Shown here one piece after another: positions 22,079 to 49,654 of a stretch of DNA of 64,000 nt. The number at the start of each line of letters is the position of its first letter. The first letter of the stretch is position 1. The notes beneath the pieces are model-generated. The model made no database searches. It saw only the letters and a list, made by a program, of their open reading frames with translations, and had not been told where the DNA came from. The position numbers were made by a program, and so were the translations under genes. Where the stretch lies: positions 13,746,286 to 13,810,285 of the forward strand of contig NC_051100.1 in the NCBI RefSeq assembly GCF_901709675.1. The letters run 5' to 3'. Source of the stretch: Syngnathus acus (Eukaryota > Chordata > Actinopteri > Syngnathiformes > Syngnathidae).

Positions 22079-22697
22079 ACAATTTAGATTGTGCAACAAA
22101 GCTATCGTGTGAGGAAAGCGGAGTGGCTGGAAAAATCTCACTCCAGCACAAGGAGAACTGGCAGACTGAACACAGAAAGGTGGAAGAGGAGCTCCGAACT
22201 CTGAACAACAGGACAGTGAGGCAAACGTGCTGAGCAGTGAACACTCCTCCAACTTGCTAGAAAATGAGAAGTGAAATATGTGAATGCCTCTTGAGTGTTT
22301 GGCGCGGCTCTTCGGTGACTGTGTGAGATGATGCCCCCACCTTGTGAAAGGACACAGCAAACCATGTGCAGGAAGTGAACAGTTGGACATGGTGGTTTGG
22401 GGGCGTGGCCAGGGGCGTGCAAATGCATCTTCCTGGAATGCTCAGGAGTTGCCCTCTGCTCCCAGCCAGTTGATAAGCTGCCTTGCACCATCTGTCCAGG
22501 CTGTTACTCAGCGGCCGCGGAGGCAGACAGCGAGTCACACGATTGGCTGCTAGGTGGTCCAGATGAAGAATGAGGCGTGGTCAAGCCGATTGATAAAGAG
22601 CAAGAGGTGGAGCCGAGCGAGCCCACAAGTGAGAGAAGAGGAAGACCTGCCATGTTGCCGTGGCAACGCAGAGGACATGACATCAAAGGACATGCAG
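22079..22697 (+). other. psd: probable psd 5' untranslated exon region
   Basis: A strong splice donor, GCAG|GTAAGC, ends at 22697, and the next good acceptor (TTGTTCTCTAG) is at 23503-23504. The region is GC-richer than its flanks. An ATG at 22651 would join to a TGA just after the splice, so the exon is non-coding for the main frame and could give a short upstream frame. The transcription start cannot be located. Confidence 0.5.
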
Positions 22698-22749
22698 GTA
22701 AGCTAACAGCTACACACTCATCACAGCAACATCACCATCTCATCTGCTG

Positions 22750-23049
<300 letters not shown>

Positions 23050-23644
23050 GTATTTATATATATATGTGTGTGTGTGCGTTTGTGTGTGTGTGTGTGTGTG
23101 TGAGGGAATCCTATTAGCCTTCTATTTGTGTTCTGTTAAAGTCGCACTAAGCTTCTTCTTATCTGTGTGTCGATGTGTGTGTATGTATGTGCGTTTGAGT
23201 GTTCTAGTGTGTAAGTAAATTGAGTGCGGAGTTCAAGGGTACATTTACTTGCAGTCGGTAAGTTTGGATCTTCACACAATTTGTCTCAAATTTAAAGGAA
23301 TTTGTGATCAATCAAATGGAGTGTGTGTGCGAGTGTGTGTGTGTGTGCGCATGTGTGTACGTGTGCGTGTGTGCATGCGCGTGGAAAGCTTTGATTTGGT
23401 CTGATAATCAAGTGTTAGCGACAAGAGGAGAACTGCTGTGTCACTACTGATGTGATCTTGTCCTTCCCTCTCTCATGAGAACATGTCTTCTTTTTGTTCT
23501 CTAGTTTGACAAAATGACAACAGAATATTCCCGGTGCTCCACTTCCAGCCCAGAGCCTCTTCCAAACGTTTAGCATTCATTTTGTTGTCAACCGGTTGGT
23601 CCGGAGACATCACCAAGTTCTTGAGAAAACATTTTGTGGTCAGA

Positions 23645-38542
<14,898 letters not shown>

Positions 38543-38720
38543 GGCGCGCCTGCAGCAAAGCATCGTGAGAAAAAGGACGACACGAGTAGCGGAAGCACCC
38601 CCCCTTGTCATGCTGTTGCCACGACAACAGACGGGGCGCCGTTGTCATGGCGATGGGATAAATCCACACCGTCACCAACGGAACGTGTACATCAGCATAC
38701 GTGCAGAGCTTCCAGATATC

Positions 38721-38858
38721 TTTATTGATCATCTTCAAACAAATGTGAATGTCAGCAATATTTATGTCAAGCATGAAATGTATTTTTCACATTGACACTC
38801 AAAACAAAACGCTTTCCATCTCAACGGGGATTGGAGAAATATTCCGAATGTTTTATTT
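38721..38858 (-). terminator. nfkb2: poly(A) signals for nfkb2 in the convergent 3' region
   Basis: AATAAA on the minus strand is at 38853-38858 (43 bp past the nfkb2 stop) and again at 38721-38726. Both lie within the 358 bp that separate the psd and nfkb2 stop codons. I saw no plus-strand AATAAA for psd in 38543-39300, so psd may use a variant signal or read into nfkb2 in antisense. Confidence 0.6.
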
Positions 38859-38900
38859 TTCACAGCCATGTCGTCGTGATTTTGGCGACTCGTCTGCCAC

Positions 38901-41900
38901 TCAGTGCTTGGCCGCAGGCGGCCGCTCGTCTTCTACTAGCTGACTGCCAAAGCCGCTGTCCACCGTCGATTCTGATTGGGCCAAAGACAACAAACACGCT
39001 TCATCAATATCGTCAGAAATATGAGCTCAACGAGCACGTTTATAACTCGCAGCTGTTCTATCTCACATGTAAAGAATGGAGATGCTGCCACAAAACACAA
39101 CAAACATTGGTGAGCAATAACAGAAGCTGAAGAAGCGTTTGTGTGTCATGATTCATTGATTTATTGCGCTGCCCACAATGGCCTTTGAGGGGCACTACAT
39201 CAGCCTCCCGTTTGCCAATCTTGGCCTGAAACAATCTTAGTTGTCTATGTTTAAGCGCTAAATGTTTTTTTTACAATGCAGAAAACTCAACACTAGCTAA
39301 ACATCCCTGTACCTCTAAAACATGCAGTTTATAAATTTATTTCGCTCTTGTAGAATGGGACACTATCGCGCAGACCGCAGCTCTTATTTTGAAAAGTCAA
39401 AGCCGACTTCCACTTTCCGGTCATCAACGTGAGGACGGTGACAAGTGTGGCGAGGACACCACGACACTCACTTTGCCAACTTGCCAAGCAGGCAGGTTCA
39501 AATGGACAGGTAGAGGAAGAAGAAAAGAACAACAACAGACAAAGAAGGGACCAAAGGGTTCCTAATTTGCTCCCATCGACACGCTCGATGAGCCCAGTAG
39601 CAAGTGCGAGGAGGTGGGATCCCCGGGCTGCAGTACCTACACCGGATCTACTCGGGTGGTCAGATCGGCTTGGGAGTTTCTGCAATCTTTGACATCACCG
39701 GCCAATCTTAAAGCGTGACGAAGAGGTGCATAATAAATAATCGGAGATCTTAATGCGCCACTTCACCACGACGTGTACAGCTGTCACCTGATATGCGACG
39801 AGGAGAAAAGTAGTGAGCTGGCTGCTCGAATCGCCAACAAAAGGAGGAAACATTCCTCGAGAGTGAGACTCGTTTCAGAGCCTTTTGTTGTGTGAGCGCT
39901 GCTGAATTTGTGCATCAAGTAGTGTTGTCGATTGAGCTTTGACAATGTAGGGCAAATGCTTCAAACTCGGGTCTCGGGCTACTTTCCCGCATGTTATCCG
40001 AGGCTGGCTCCTGCTCGCACACCCAATTCAGCATGTTTCGAATGAAGGAAGAAGCCCGATGACGATCCCAGTCATTTCAACTGGGCATGTCGCAGGAGCG
40101 GAAACCGCCAAAAGCCACCCTGTAGGACCTGAGTTTGAAACCGCGGATTTCTGTTGAAATTTGAATTCCACCTTTTGTTTGGATGTTTTTGTCTTATTGC
40201 AGATGAATGGGAATTGTTGAGCGCCACACACGACCGAAGTTGCAACATCCGTTGCGCGCTGGCTAGCCCGTCTGATGTGTTCCTCAGTGTGTAGCGTAGC
40301 GAAGCACCTTGTCTGAGTTTGTCTTGCGGTGCGCGCACGTCGGTGCCGTGGTGGTGGCGGCGCAGCAAGCGGACGCCGTCATGGACGCCCAGTGATTCCA
40401 AGGCCTCCAGCACGTCTTCCACGGGACCACCGCCCAGCTGAAGATAAGGACAGGGTGATGACGACGATGACCAAGCTAGCCGGCGTGTGCTATTCTGACC
40501 TGGTAGTGTTGCAGGAGGCTGTGGTAGGGGGCGGGGCTATCCCGGTAGAGGTGAGCCAGCGTCATCATCCCCAGTCTGTCGGCCAATTTGTTCCATGGAA
40601 CACCAGCGTCGCTCAGCACCTCCTCCAGGTCACGAAGCGTACAGGCGTCGACGTGCCAATGCTCCCCATCTACGGTGTCACCACCGCAAAAAAAACATGC
40701 GCGCCTTTTACTCGGAAAGCAACGGCACACACATCAAAGGCTTGACAGGTGACGACGTACCATGAACGACGCGGAACAACACGTCCTGAATGACGGAAGG
40801 CGCGCGCCAAGTCGCGAATGACGCAAGGTGTGTGGTTACAACATACGATGACGTGTGCCGACAAAGTGATGAAGCACGACATCTAACAAATGTGAACGAT
40901 GACGTCAGGAAAACAATGAAAGGAACGACAATACCTGCTGAAGTGCAAATGAGGCAACATCAAAAAGGATGCGTGAAATGCAAATTAGGTGATGACATTT
41001 CTCAGCGTAAATGACGCACGATGACAGGAGAATGTGAACGACTCATGGGGGGAAAGACACCAATGCCACGCAACGACAGCAGGACGCGCGTTGGACCACA
41101 CAACAGCAGGTGACGAGGCCTGAGACCAACCTGCTTTGCCTTGGCTCTTCTCGGCGGCCTGCCACGCCGACGCAGACATCAGCAGCTTCCTGACCTGTGG
41201 CAACATCGCATGGCCACGCTTTGACTCTATAGGGGACAACTCGGCGTTTTCACTACCTTCTGACACGTGGTCAGGTCCAGCGGTGTGTGACCGCCCGTTC
41301 GCCTCTTGCGGCAGCCCTTTGGCTGCGAGGATGCTTCGGTCCCCACCACCTCCTCGTCCTCGTCAGAGGAACTTAAGACCAGCGGCTCGTCATTCTCCGC
41401 GTCTTTGTCCGCACCTGTGCGCAAACCCAGTTGGTGACTGTGTGTGCAGGCGGGCGGGTGTCAGTGCATGCGTACCGGCAGCGAGCAGCACGGAGCACAG
41501 CGTGTGCGCGTGTGCGGCAGCGGCCAGATGAAGCGGCGTGTTTCCTCCAAAAGTGTGAGCGTTCACGTCCGCCTTCAACTGCGACAAGAAAACAGGCGAG
41601 GCCTGTCGGCTGAACCAGCATCAAGAAAAGTCCTCTGACGGCCACGCTCGCTATCAGGTGGCCAGACTGAAACGGTGTCACTGTGATGACCGAACCCGGG
41701 AGGGCTGCACCTAAAAGGACGCGCTGGCGACAGACGGCGTAGATGCGCTACCTCGGTGACCAGCGTGCAGGCAACCTTGAGGAGGTTTTGCTCCACGGCC
41801 ATGTGCAGAGCAGTGTGTCCGCCCTTCAGCTCGGGCGCGTCCACCTTAGCGCCACTCTCCACCAGCAGCCGTAAACACCGATGACCGTCGCGACGAACCG

Positions 41901-44900
41901 CCAGGTGAAGTGGGGCCAAACCTGAATGAGACCGGACCGGGGGACGATGGCACTCAAATTTACATGAAAGGGACGTGACTGCACGTGACGCGTGTGAAAA
42001 TGGCGTGCACTTGGCGAGAACCCGTTTCACGACCGCGTCTTCGCCCGCTCACCATGGTAATCGGCTGTGATCAAGAGGTGGGCATGTGCTTGGCCCAGGT
42101 TGGACAGTGCGGCACGTAGCGTGGCTATGTCGCCGCCCAGCGCTGCAAGGTGCAGCGGGCAGCGCCCATCTTTGTCCCGCAGGCCAGGGTCCACCCCCGC
42201 CTTCATCAGGGCCTCCACCACGCATGCTTGACGTGTCACCACCGCCAGGTGCAGTGGAGTCTGAATATCAAATCACATGCACGTGTGACATAGGTGATGC
42301 CGTTGGCGTCACCCAAGCAGCCTGTACCTTCAGTCACGTGATTTAGTTTGCCTGTCAACAGTTTGGTTATTTTGTCAGTTCATGGAAGTCATATGACCAG
42401 GGATGAGAATGGCAAATGTGAAAAAACACTGAAAAGTAGCGGGGGTCTGGGGGGGCCGATGAGATATAGTATATATATATGTGTGTGTGTGTGTATATAT
42501 TAGGGGTGTAACGATTCATCGATACACATCGATTAATCGATATAATGCTCTACGATTTATTGGCATCGATGCTAAACGTAAACATCGATTTATATCGCCG
42601 TGTTTGACCTCGGACATTAGACGCGACTTTATTTTGAAATCCAGTTCATTGTTGCTTGCTTCCTCTTTCCGGGAGCTGTACGCGGCGTGTTGTGTTGTGA
42701 GCAGAGCAGGCACGTGAAAGGGGAGCCGACAACTACGCGGCTCCTGGGCTGGTGCTATGGCTAGTGTCCAAGAAGACGAGGAAATTCGCTCCCCTTTGGG
42801 CTTCAAGTCATTCGTTTGGAAGCACTTTGGATTCCAAAGAAAAGATGGCTCAACGGACAATTAACATTATTGTAAATAAATAGTTCAGTAATGCACTTTA
42901 AAGTCAATGGTATTACAAAAGAAGAAAGAATATTCATTTTTCTTTACTTATATGAGAAAAAATATAGGAATTTGATAAAGTTCAGTGTTAAAATAAGCAC
43001 TTTGTATACTACAATACTCTTGTAATTTCCTAAATAAAGAGTTTGCAGTACCTTGTTGATTTTGCGAATGAATTGTTATAAATCAGGATATTGTTCTATA
43101 TTTTTTATTTAAAAAAAAAATGAAAAATATCGATCGTGGAGCACTATATCGTGATGTATCGTGAATGAATCACAGCAGGCTTTAAGATATCGGCAAATAT
43201 CGTATCGTGATTCTTTGTATCGATATGATATCGTATCGTGACAAAACCCGCGATTTACACCCCTAACATGTCTTAGCATGAAGGCATTGACAATAAAGCT
43301 GACTCTGACTGACATATATATATACACACATATATACATATACATATATATCATTGAAGATTTATTCTTTAACGATATGACAATATGACAATAGCGTAAC
43401 ATTAGCTTACATGTAACATCATGTTACTTTCTAAACCCACATGCTTGTAAAAGTAAAAAAGTACCTTTGTGTTTTTTTGTTTCGATGTGCTCCTTAATGT
43501 TCCTAGTGCCGCGACCTCCATAGCTGATCATAGCTTGACAGAAAATACACAAAACCTTCCCCGGGACATCTACTTTACGGATATGTTCCGTCAGGCACGT
43601 GGTTACGGACTGTGTTCCGAGTTGTACAATGGCGCTGCTCTCAAGCCATGCCCATCTGAAGCAGTTCTTGATCCCGTTCGGCTTGTCTATTTCCCTGGCC
43701 CGATCCTCATGCTGGTAAAAACCTTTGGTGAGTAGGCCCTAGATCAGGGGTGGGCAAACTACGGCCCGCGGGCCACATCCGGCCCACGGGACCGTTTAAT
43801 CCGGCCCGCCAACCCTGAATTAATTGTATTATGAAACTTTTTTTTTTGTCATTTTGCCTGCAATGACTGCGTTTCCCCAGTAGATGGGGAACCGCTCGCC
43901 TGCGCATTTACTACCGGAAGCCGTGTCAGAAAGCTCGGTGCACACTCACAAGTGCGTGTACGTACGTACTCAGTAGTACGGACATGGCGCACTCGCGCTC
44001 TATTTGTATCAGTCCCGAATTTAGAGCGTGGGCTGTGACGACAGCATTCTTGTAATTCGCTCGCTGAGCTTTCAGATACAGTTTTACGCTAAAGCCACCC
44101 ACAAACCTTCCCCTGGAATCCTTCCATTAAAATGAGTGGCCCGAAGAAAAGAAGTGAGTGCCGAATGTTAAAAGAGTGGCCAATTTGGCTCGACGTACGC
44201 GACGTGACGTTCAGCCACATCAACCCGTCACAGATCGAGGTAAACGGATCTCTCCTAAGAATTGCCACAACAAATTTTACTCCAGACTATGATGCACTAG
44301 CAAAAAAGGGAGACCAACAACACTGTTCCCACTGAAAATGAAGGGGAGGCTCTCAAGTTTGTTGTAAAAAAATGCATTTTGAATATGATTTGTACACATA
44401 GCAGGGATTGAAACTAGCGACCATTCTCATTTTCAAACAATGCAGGATGCTCAAGGACATTGATGCACCACCTGTTTGCGACTAATCTTAACCTGTAAAG
44501 TTCTTAAGGCTTACTTTAAGGAAGTGTTTCCCGTTTCCTCACCTCTGTTACCAGGTGTTTGTGAGTTAAAACTCTGCTCTGATGTTCAGATACCACTCAC
44601 CGTGTTGCCGTTTTGATTACTTTATTTGGATGTATGCTTTCACCGATTCTTCAAGATGATATATTTGGTCAGAATGTTTGCTGTTTGATGTGATCTCATA
44701 AAATAAACATTTTTCATTAATCTGACCTGCAGGCACTGAAGTGATGGAGACTGTTATTCATAATAATAGTGTCGTATTTTATGAGAATCACTGATAGCAG
44801 TTTTTTAGTGATTTTTTTTTAATGCTCTTAATAAATGCATTTGTTTTCAAAAAACTTGTTTGGAATATCCATGCTTTACTACCTACTAAAGGCCAAAATC

Positions 44901-47900
44901 TTTTATGCAATGACCTTTACAGGTCGCTTATATTACTTCACACAAACACTACGTCCATCTGCTCCTGGTTCGGCCCTCCGGTCCAAATTTAGAACCCAGT
45001 TCGGCCCGCGAGTCAAAACGTTTGCCCACCCCTGCCCTAGATCTATCTAACTAAATAATTGTCTACAAGTGATGAAAACCCAATCGCAAATTTACATTGT
45101 GGCGGTGTAAAAACACTAGTTCGCCGCATAAGTTAAGTTAACAAGTAGAAATGATGTGACGAAAGTAGTGCCAAAATGCTGCCGAAAATAAGGCGGATGT
45201 TGTCGCATCACTGCTGCCAGTGAGTTAGGTTTACAGAGGCAAGCCGATTTCCGTACTCACAGATTAACAAATTTTGCCTTGAGATGTGCCAAAAGATGCC
45301 GTCGCGGCGGGCAAATGCTCGCGAGTCGCCGAGGCTAACGTTGCCCGGCCGCTTCCATACCCCCCCATATATAAAAAAAAAAATCTCAACAGATTTACAC
45401 GATTCACGAAAATGACTTTCGACGGAAAAAAACACGGAAATCCGCGGAAAATTCTCATCCTTGTATGACCCACCTGCCGCAGGTGGTTGGCCACATCGAG
45501 AAGGTGTCCCTGCCCGTTGCTAAGAAAGGTGTCAATCAGCTGGCAGGCGACGGCCGTCTGCTGATGGATGACCGCCAGGTGTAGGGGACTGCACAAGGAA
45601 AAAAGGCGGCATGTCAAAAAGGAAGCAGCCAGCCGGCGGGGGCGTAAGTTCTTACTGACGTGTCTCCGCTGGCGTCTGGCGTGGCACATAGGCATCCATG
45701 TGGCCGCAGAAGGAAGCGAGTGTCGCCACTCATGCAGTACCGCAGGAGGGCTTCACGCGCGCGACAAGTGGCGCCAGATGCTCTGGCCTGGAAGGCGGCG
45801 GCGGCTGCGGACGAGACGTGTCTGAGGTCAGGGCGTCTATTGGAAAATGCTCTCGGACTGGTGTCGAGCGCTCAGTAAAAATAGAACTTGAAGGAGTTGA
45901 CAGGTGATGGAAAACATGATGACCTGTGAATGCGCAGCGGGGTGTCCTACCAACGACTGACAGCTGTCCGTGCTGGGGGGCAGAGCCCGCCATGTGTGCT
46001 CCTCTTCCTCCAAAGCCAACGATGCTCCCCGAATAGAAAACTCCACCACCCCCCGCCGCGCCATTCATGTGTTGGCTGAAGTGAAAACCTTAGAGAGACA
46101 AATCCTAATGGTTAGCTTTTGCTTTTAGCATCGGTTGTTTGCATTGGCCTCACCTTCACCTGTGGCGCCCCCAAAGCCGCCGCCAGCTCCTCCTCCTCGT
46201 TCGCCGCCTCCTCGCCAGGGCTCATAGTGGGGGAGGGGCTTTTGTTTCTTCTTCAGCACCTCCTCTTTGTCTGAAGGAGATCCCGGAACATTTGATTTTA
46301 AATGTATCCAACAATTCGAGATGAAAAGCCAAGGTGGCCACTTCCAAAGCAATCAAAGGGAAGGAGCCGCAGCAGGTCACGGACGGTAGCCGAAGCCCAA
46401 CTTTGATTCAAAAATGCCGCAGGATGCTACGGGCGGGGCGACCTGGCTTGTTGCTGGGCTTCTTGCAACCGCTTCCCCTGATGGCTGACTTGGCAGAGCC
46501 AAATGGGATGCTCTTTGCATTTCCATCCATCCATTTTCTGTACCACTTGTCCCCACGGGGGACGCGGGCGTGCTGGAGCCTATCCCAGCAGTCATCGGGC
46601 AGTAGGCGGGGGACACCCTGAACTGGTTGCCAGCCAATCTCAGGGCACACAGAGACGAACAACCATATGCACTCGCATTCACACCTACGGGCAATTTGGA
46701 GTGCTCAATCAGCTAACCATGCATGTTTTTGGGATGTGGGAGGAAACCGGAGTTCCCGGAGGAAACCCACGCAGGCACAGGGAGAACATGGAAACTCATC
46801 ACAGGGAGGGCCGGAGGTGGAATCGAACCCTCACCCTCCGAACTGTGAGGCAGACGTGCTAATCAGTGCACCACCGAGCAGCCCGGCTCTTTGCATTTAC
46901 GCTCTGGTGTGAACCAAGCAGACCGTATAACCTCAGCTCGGGGTACCCGATGTGAAAACAGGTATGAAAAATCCTTTGCTGTGTACCAGGCCAAAGCCTC
47001 CATCTTTGGACTTCGCATGTTTGGTAGCGAGGAAGCAAAATGAAGACACTGACCTTGAACGTGGGGTATGTATGTGAAGTGTTTGGGGTCACTGCAGTCT
47101 CCCGCCTTCTTCCTCTTGAGTTGCAAGAAGACAGTGACGGGCCGCTCGAGCTCTGCGGTGTGGTACGGTGGCGTCTTGAACACGATGGCGTACTGAGGAG
47201 GCAAGGCAGAACCGGGGTCATGCCGGCGCTGGCCGGGCGAGTGTGCCACTCTCGTTTGACTCACCTGTTTGTGGACGTCTGTTGGAGCAAAGTCTCCGAA
47301 AGCCTCCCAGCCGCCATCCTCGTCCTCGTAAAAGCGGATCTCAATGTCGTCTAAGGCACAAAGCATGTGAGAACGAGCTCACAAAAGCGCAGCGAGCTGT
47401 GCGGCTCGACTCGTCGCCACCAGACTAACAAATGAGGAACCTCGCTCAATTAGCCACAACAGTACGAAGCATCGGCACCTTTTTGGACTTTGTCACACAG
47501 GAGGAAGATCTCGTCTCCTCCGAGCACGGATCCGCATGTCTTGTCGATGCGGGAGATCTTCAGGTTGGACGCGTTGGGAGATTCTGGCAGGAAGAAAAAG
47601 GGAGGAGTGAATGGCTGAGGAAGAGGAGGGTGCAGTGCGACGTGGTGCGGCGCGCGGGCCCCACTGCTGTCGTAGATGGGGTTGGACACCACAGCCTTGA
47701 GCGCTCGCGTGAATCCTCCGTTGCTGTCCTTCAGGAAGGCGGTGAACTTGAGTCTAACGATGTTGAGGTCCACTATCTTGGACAGCTCCTTGGCGTCCTT
47801 GCTCAGGGCGCTCTCCTCGGCCGCAGTCAGGTGGGCCGAACCTCCCCGACACCGACGCCGTTCCTCTCGCAGCCGACGCGTAAGAACCTCCACCACACCT

Positions 47901-48761
47901 TTCTTGGTCACATGGAGGATGCCCAGGTTGCTGAAACTGCCACCAAAAATGTCAAAGATGACCAAGACGTCAAGGGCGAAAAAGAGGATCAAGATAACGC
48001 CGACGAAGATGGGAACGATACTGACGAGGCGGTCAGGTCGTTGGGTCCCACGTCCAGGGTGCATGTCCCGTTCTCGTTGCAGTGGCGTCCCACCAGGCTG
48101 TGAGCGTGCACATGCGGCGGGTCCGTGTGAGTCACCAACTGGACCTCCACACGCGCGTGACCTACGTAGTTGTTGATCTGAGTAGGACACACGCACAAGA
48201 AGTCGAGCAAACAAGATGTCAACCAAAGCCATCGAGGATGTTGGTGGCACGGAGGGAACCTTGACGGTGGGGTACGTCCTTCTGTTCTTCTCGCTGGAGG
48301 CTCCTGGCAGGCCTCCGTGCGAAGGACCCTCGCACTCGTAACGAAAGCGAAATCCCCGCTGGCAAGACACAAAAACAAAAAGATGCCAAGAACGGCGTTC
48401 ATCATCGGATTGCTTGCTGGTTCGTTGCTCACCTGTTTGGGCTCTTCGATGATTTGGACATACGGGCCATGCGCTGAAAAACAAAGACATGCATGGAAAG
48501 TTAGCGTAGCTGCACGTGCGTGATGTTGACGACGTCAGCACTGTGAGACGAGATTACCTGTCTCAGGTACGTACGCTTCAGTCTTCACGTCCACAGGAGG
48601 AATGTATTCATAGGGCGTCAAATTAAACTGTAACTGAGCCAGCCCGCACGAGCACATCAGTCGCACGCCATTAGCAACGCTCTATTCAATGGTGACCAAT
48701 TTTAGTTAAAAAAAAAACTCACATCGTTGTCGTAGCCGTTGATCAACTGAGTTTCCGTCAT
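38901..48761 (-). CDS. nfkb2: NF-kappa-B p100/p52 subunit
   Basis: Precursor of the non-canonical NF-kappaB transcription factor. Coding exons, 5' to 3' on the minus strand: 48723-48761, 48558-48633, 48433-48473, 48260-48358, 48026-48177, 47665-47936, 47479-47583, 47265-47350, 47054-47192, 46154-46270, 45951-46088, 45660-45804, 45474-45588, 42053-42260, 41752-41921, 41476-41578, 41257-41414, 41131-41194, 40500-40669, 40308-40437, 38901-38971. Phases agree; 865 residues (human about 900). Domains: Rel homology DNA-binding loop [13 protein letters not shown] (from residue 53), dimerisation domain (227-336), NLS-like LKKKQKPLP, glycine-rich processing hinge (about 355-415), ankyrin repeats (about 465-725, e.g. 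TPLHLAV), death domain (743-799), and C-terminal DSGFGS (847-852) at the NIK-site position. Ankyrins plus this C-terminus fit NFKB2 better than NFKB1. Confidence 0.94.
38972..40307. other. nfkb2: last intron of nfkb2, no gene seen
   Basis: 1.34-kb intron on the minus strand between the exon ending DKLRQ and the short last exon. Open frames here do not resemble known domains, and no repeat family was recognised. Confidence 0.5.
42501..43265 (+). mobile_element. non-autonomous hAT, TAGGGGTGTAA family, copy 2
   Basis: Nearly identical to the copy at 20064-20822 along its whole length, including inverted TAGGGGTGTAA ends and the 35-codon BED-type remnant (42757-42864). The flanking 8-mers (GTATATAT, ACATGTCT) do not match, so one flank may have been altered in the adjacent (TG)n/(TA)n tract. 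Confidence 0.92.
43745..45034 (+). mobile_element. internally deleted hAT (CAGGGGTGGGCAAAC ends)
   Basis: The ends are inverted CAGGGGTGGGCAAAC and the 8-bp target duplication CCCTAGAT is perfect (43737-43744, 45035-45042). Subterminal GGCCCGCGGGCC-type words are typical. A 67-codon frame (44132-44335) joins a transposase N-terminus ([11 protein letters not shown]) to a C-terminus ([13 protein letters not shown]), the usual end of GTF2IRD2-like hAT transposases. Confidence 0.93.
46523..46885 (-). mobile_element. tRNA-derived SINE, full length, in nfkb2 intron 9
   Basis: Read on the minus strand it begins with a tRNA-like head containing TTAGCACGTCTGCC (A-box-like) and GGTTCGATTCC (B box), continues through the body shared with the copies at 15945 and 62890, and ends in (ATGG)n. 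A perfect 13-bp target duplication, GCTCTTTGCATTT, flanks it (46510-46522 and 46886-46898). It lies in the same orientation as nfkb2. Confidence 0.92.
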
Positions 48762-49592
48762 CCTGTGCTTGTTTGTGCGCGTGTGAGAGAGAAGAAAAAA
48801 AACAAGTTTGACTTTCACATGACTCCTTTGCTTCCCGGCATGGTCACATTAGGAAAACCCCCATTATTTTTCTTTATCATCATTTATCATCTTCCCTCCT
48901 GTCCTTCCGCACTTGCGTTTGTCTACATGTGACATGATAGTGACTGGAGACCAATTTGCCCCCAAATCTCCCAAGGTTGACTTGAGACCAGTCTGTCGTT
49001 TGCTTAAACGTGCCCTGACTGACGAGTGACGGATTCGTAATTCTATCTGAGGTCAACATTGTCGTGCGACCAATCTCTCTCACCCAAGGTCAACTTTCCG
49101 TGTAGCCCGATTCCTTTTTTCGGGTAATATCTGAGCTCTCAGCATATTATTGACAGCTTTTGACAAGTGAGTGCGTTTGTCCATCCGAAAAGTTATTAAG
49201 TGAATGATCATATATTCTTATTATTATGTTGACCAATCAAAAGTAATGAGGATGAGAATTAAAAAAAACGATTTTACCTGCTTTTGCGAGTAGTTGTTGA
49301 TACTCCAAATCGCCCCAAGTGTCAACAAATCGAAAACACAACACGACAAAAAAACAGATGTACTTCCCGTGTGAACTTTCAAAACAAGCGTTTTGTGGTC
49401 AAAGTGTTTGCATTCATCTCATCTGTTCGAGCACAAGAAGGTAACAGCGTTCTCTTGTTCGCGAGTCAGTGACAAGCTTCCCTAAAAGAAACTCCAAAGT
49501 TGATTTAGAGCGAAGATTTCGCACGACGAAGCTTCGAAGTTGTTCTATACAATCAAACTCTTGTTTTGAAAGGAAGCTCTGTTCGCGCTCAC
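48762..49592. other. nfkb2: nfkb2 5' intron/leader, no gene seen
   Basis: Sequence between the first coding exon of nfkb2 and a probable upstream untranslated exon. AT-rich in places, with no recognisable coding exon or repeat family. A donor, GCGGTG|GTGAGC on the minus strand, ends at 49593. Confidence 0.45.
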
Positions 49593-49654
49593 CACCGCAG
49601 GCGGACGGAGAGGTCAGCGTTGCCATAGCTACCGCCAGCCTGTCAGTCTCGAGC

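Larger units (their letters stand above)
42398..45463 (-). mobile_element. CAGGGATGAGAA-type element, copy 2, in nfkb2 intron 13
   Basis: The left end is CAGGGATGAGAATGGC; the right end inverted is CAAGGATGAGAATTTTC. The 6-bp flanks are TATGAC on both sides (42392-42397, 45464-45469). Segments 45110-45463 match, inverted, the start of the copy at 28142 (TCGTGAATCGTG words). The element is itself interrupted by two hATs, at 42501-43265 and 43745-45034. Its right end lies only 11 bases inside the intron from the exon 13 donor. Confidence 0.8.

Noticed and set aside
45730-46068. Apparent frameshift in nfkb2 between the hinge and the first ankyrin exon
   Set aside because: Using the acceptor that places the exon start at 45804 (after CGTCCGCAG) restores phase and gives AFQARASG and [12 protein letters not shown] in line with NFKB2, so no lesion is needed.
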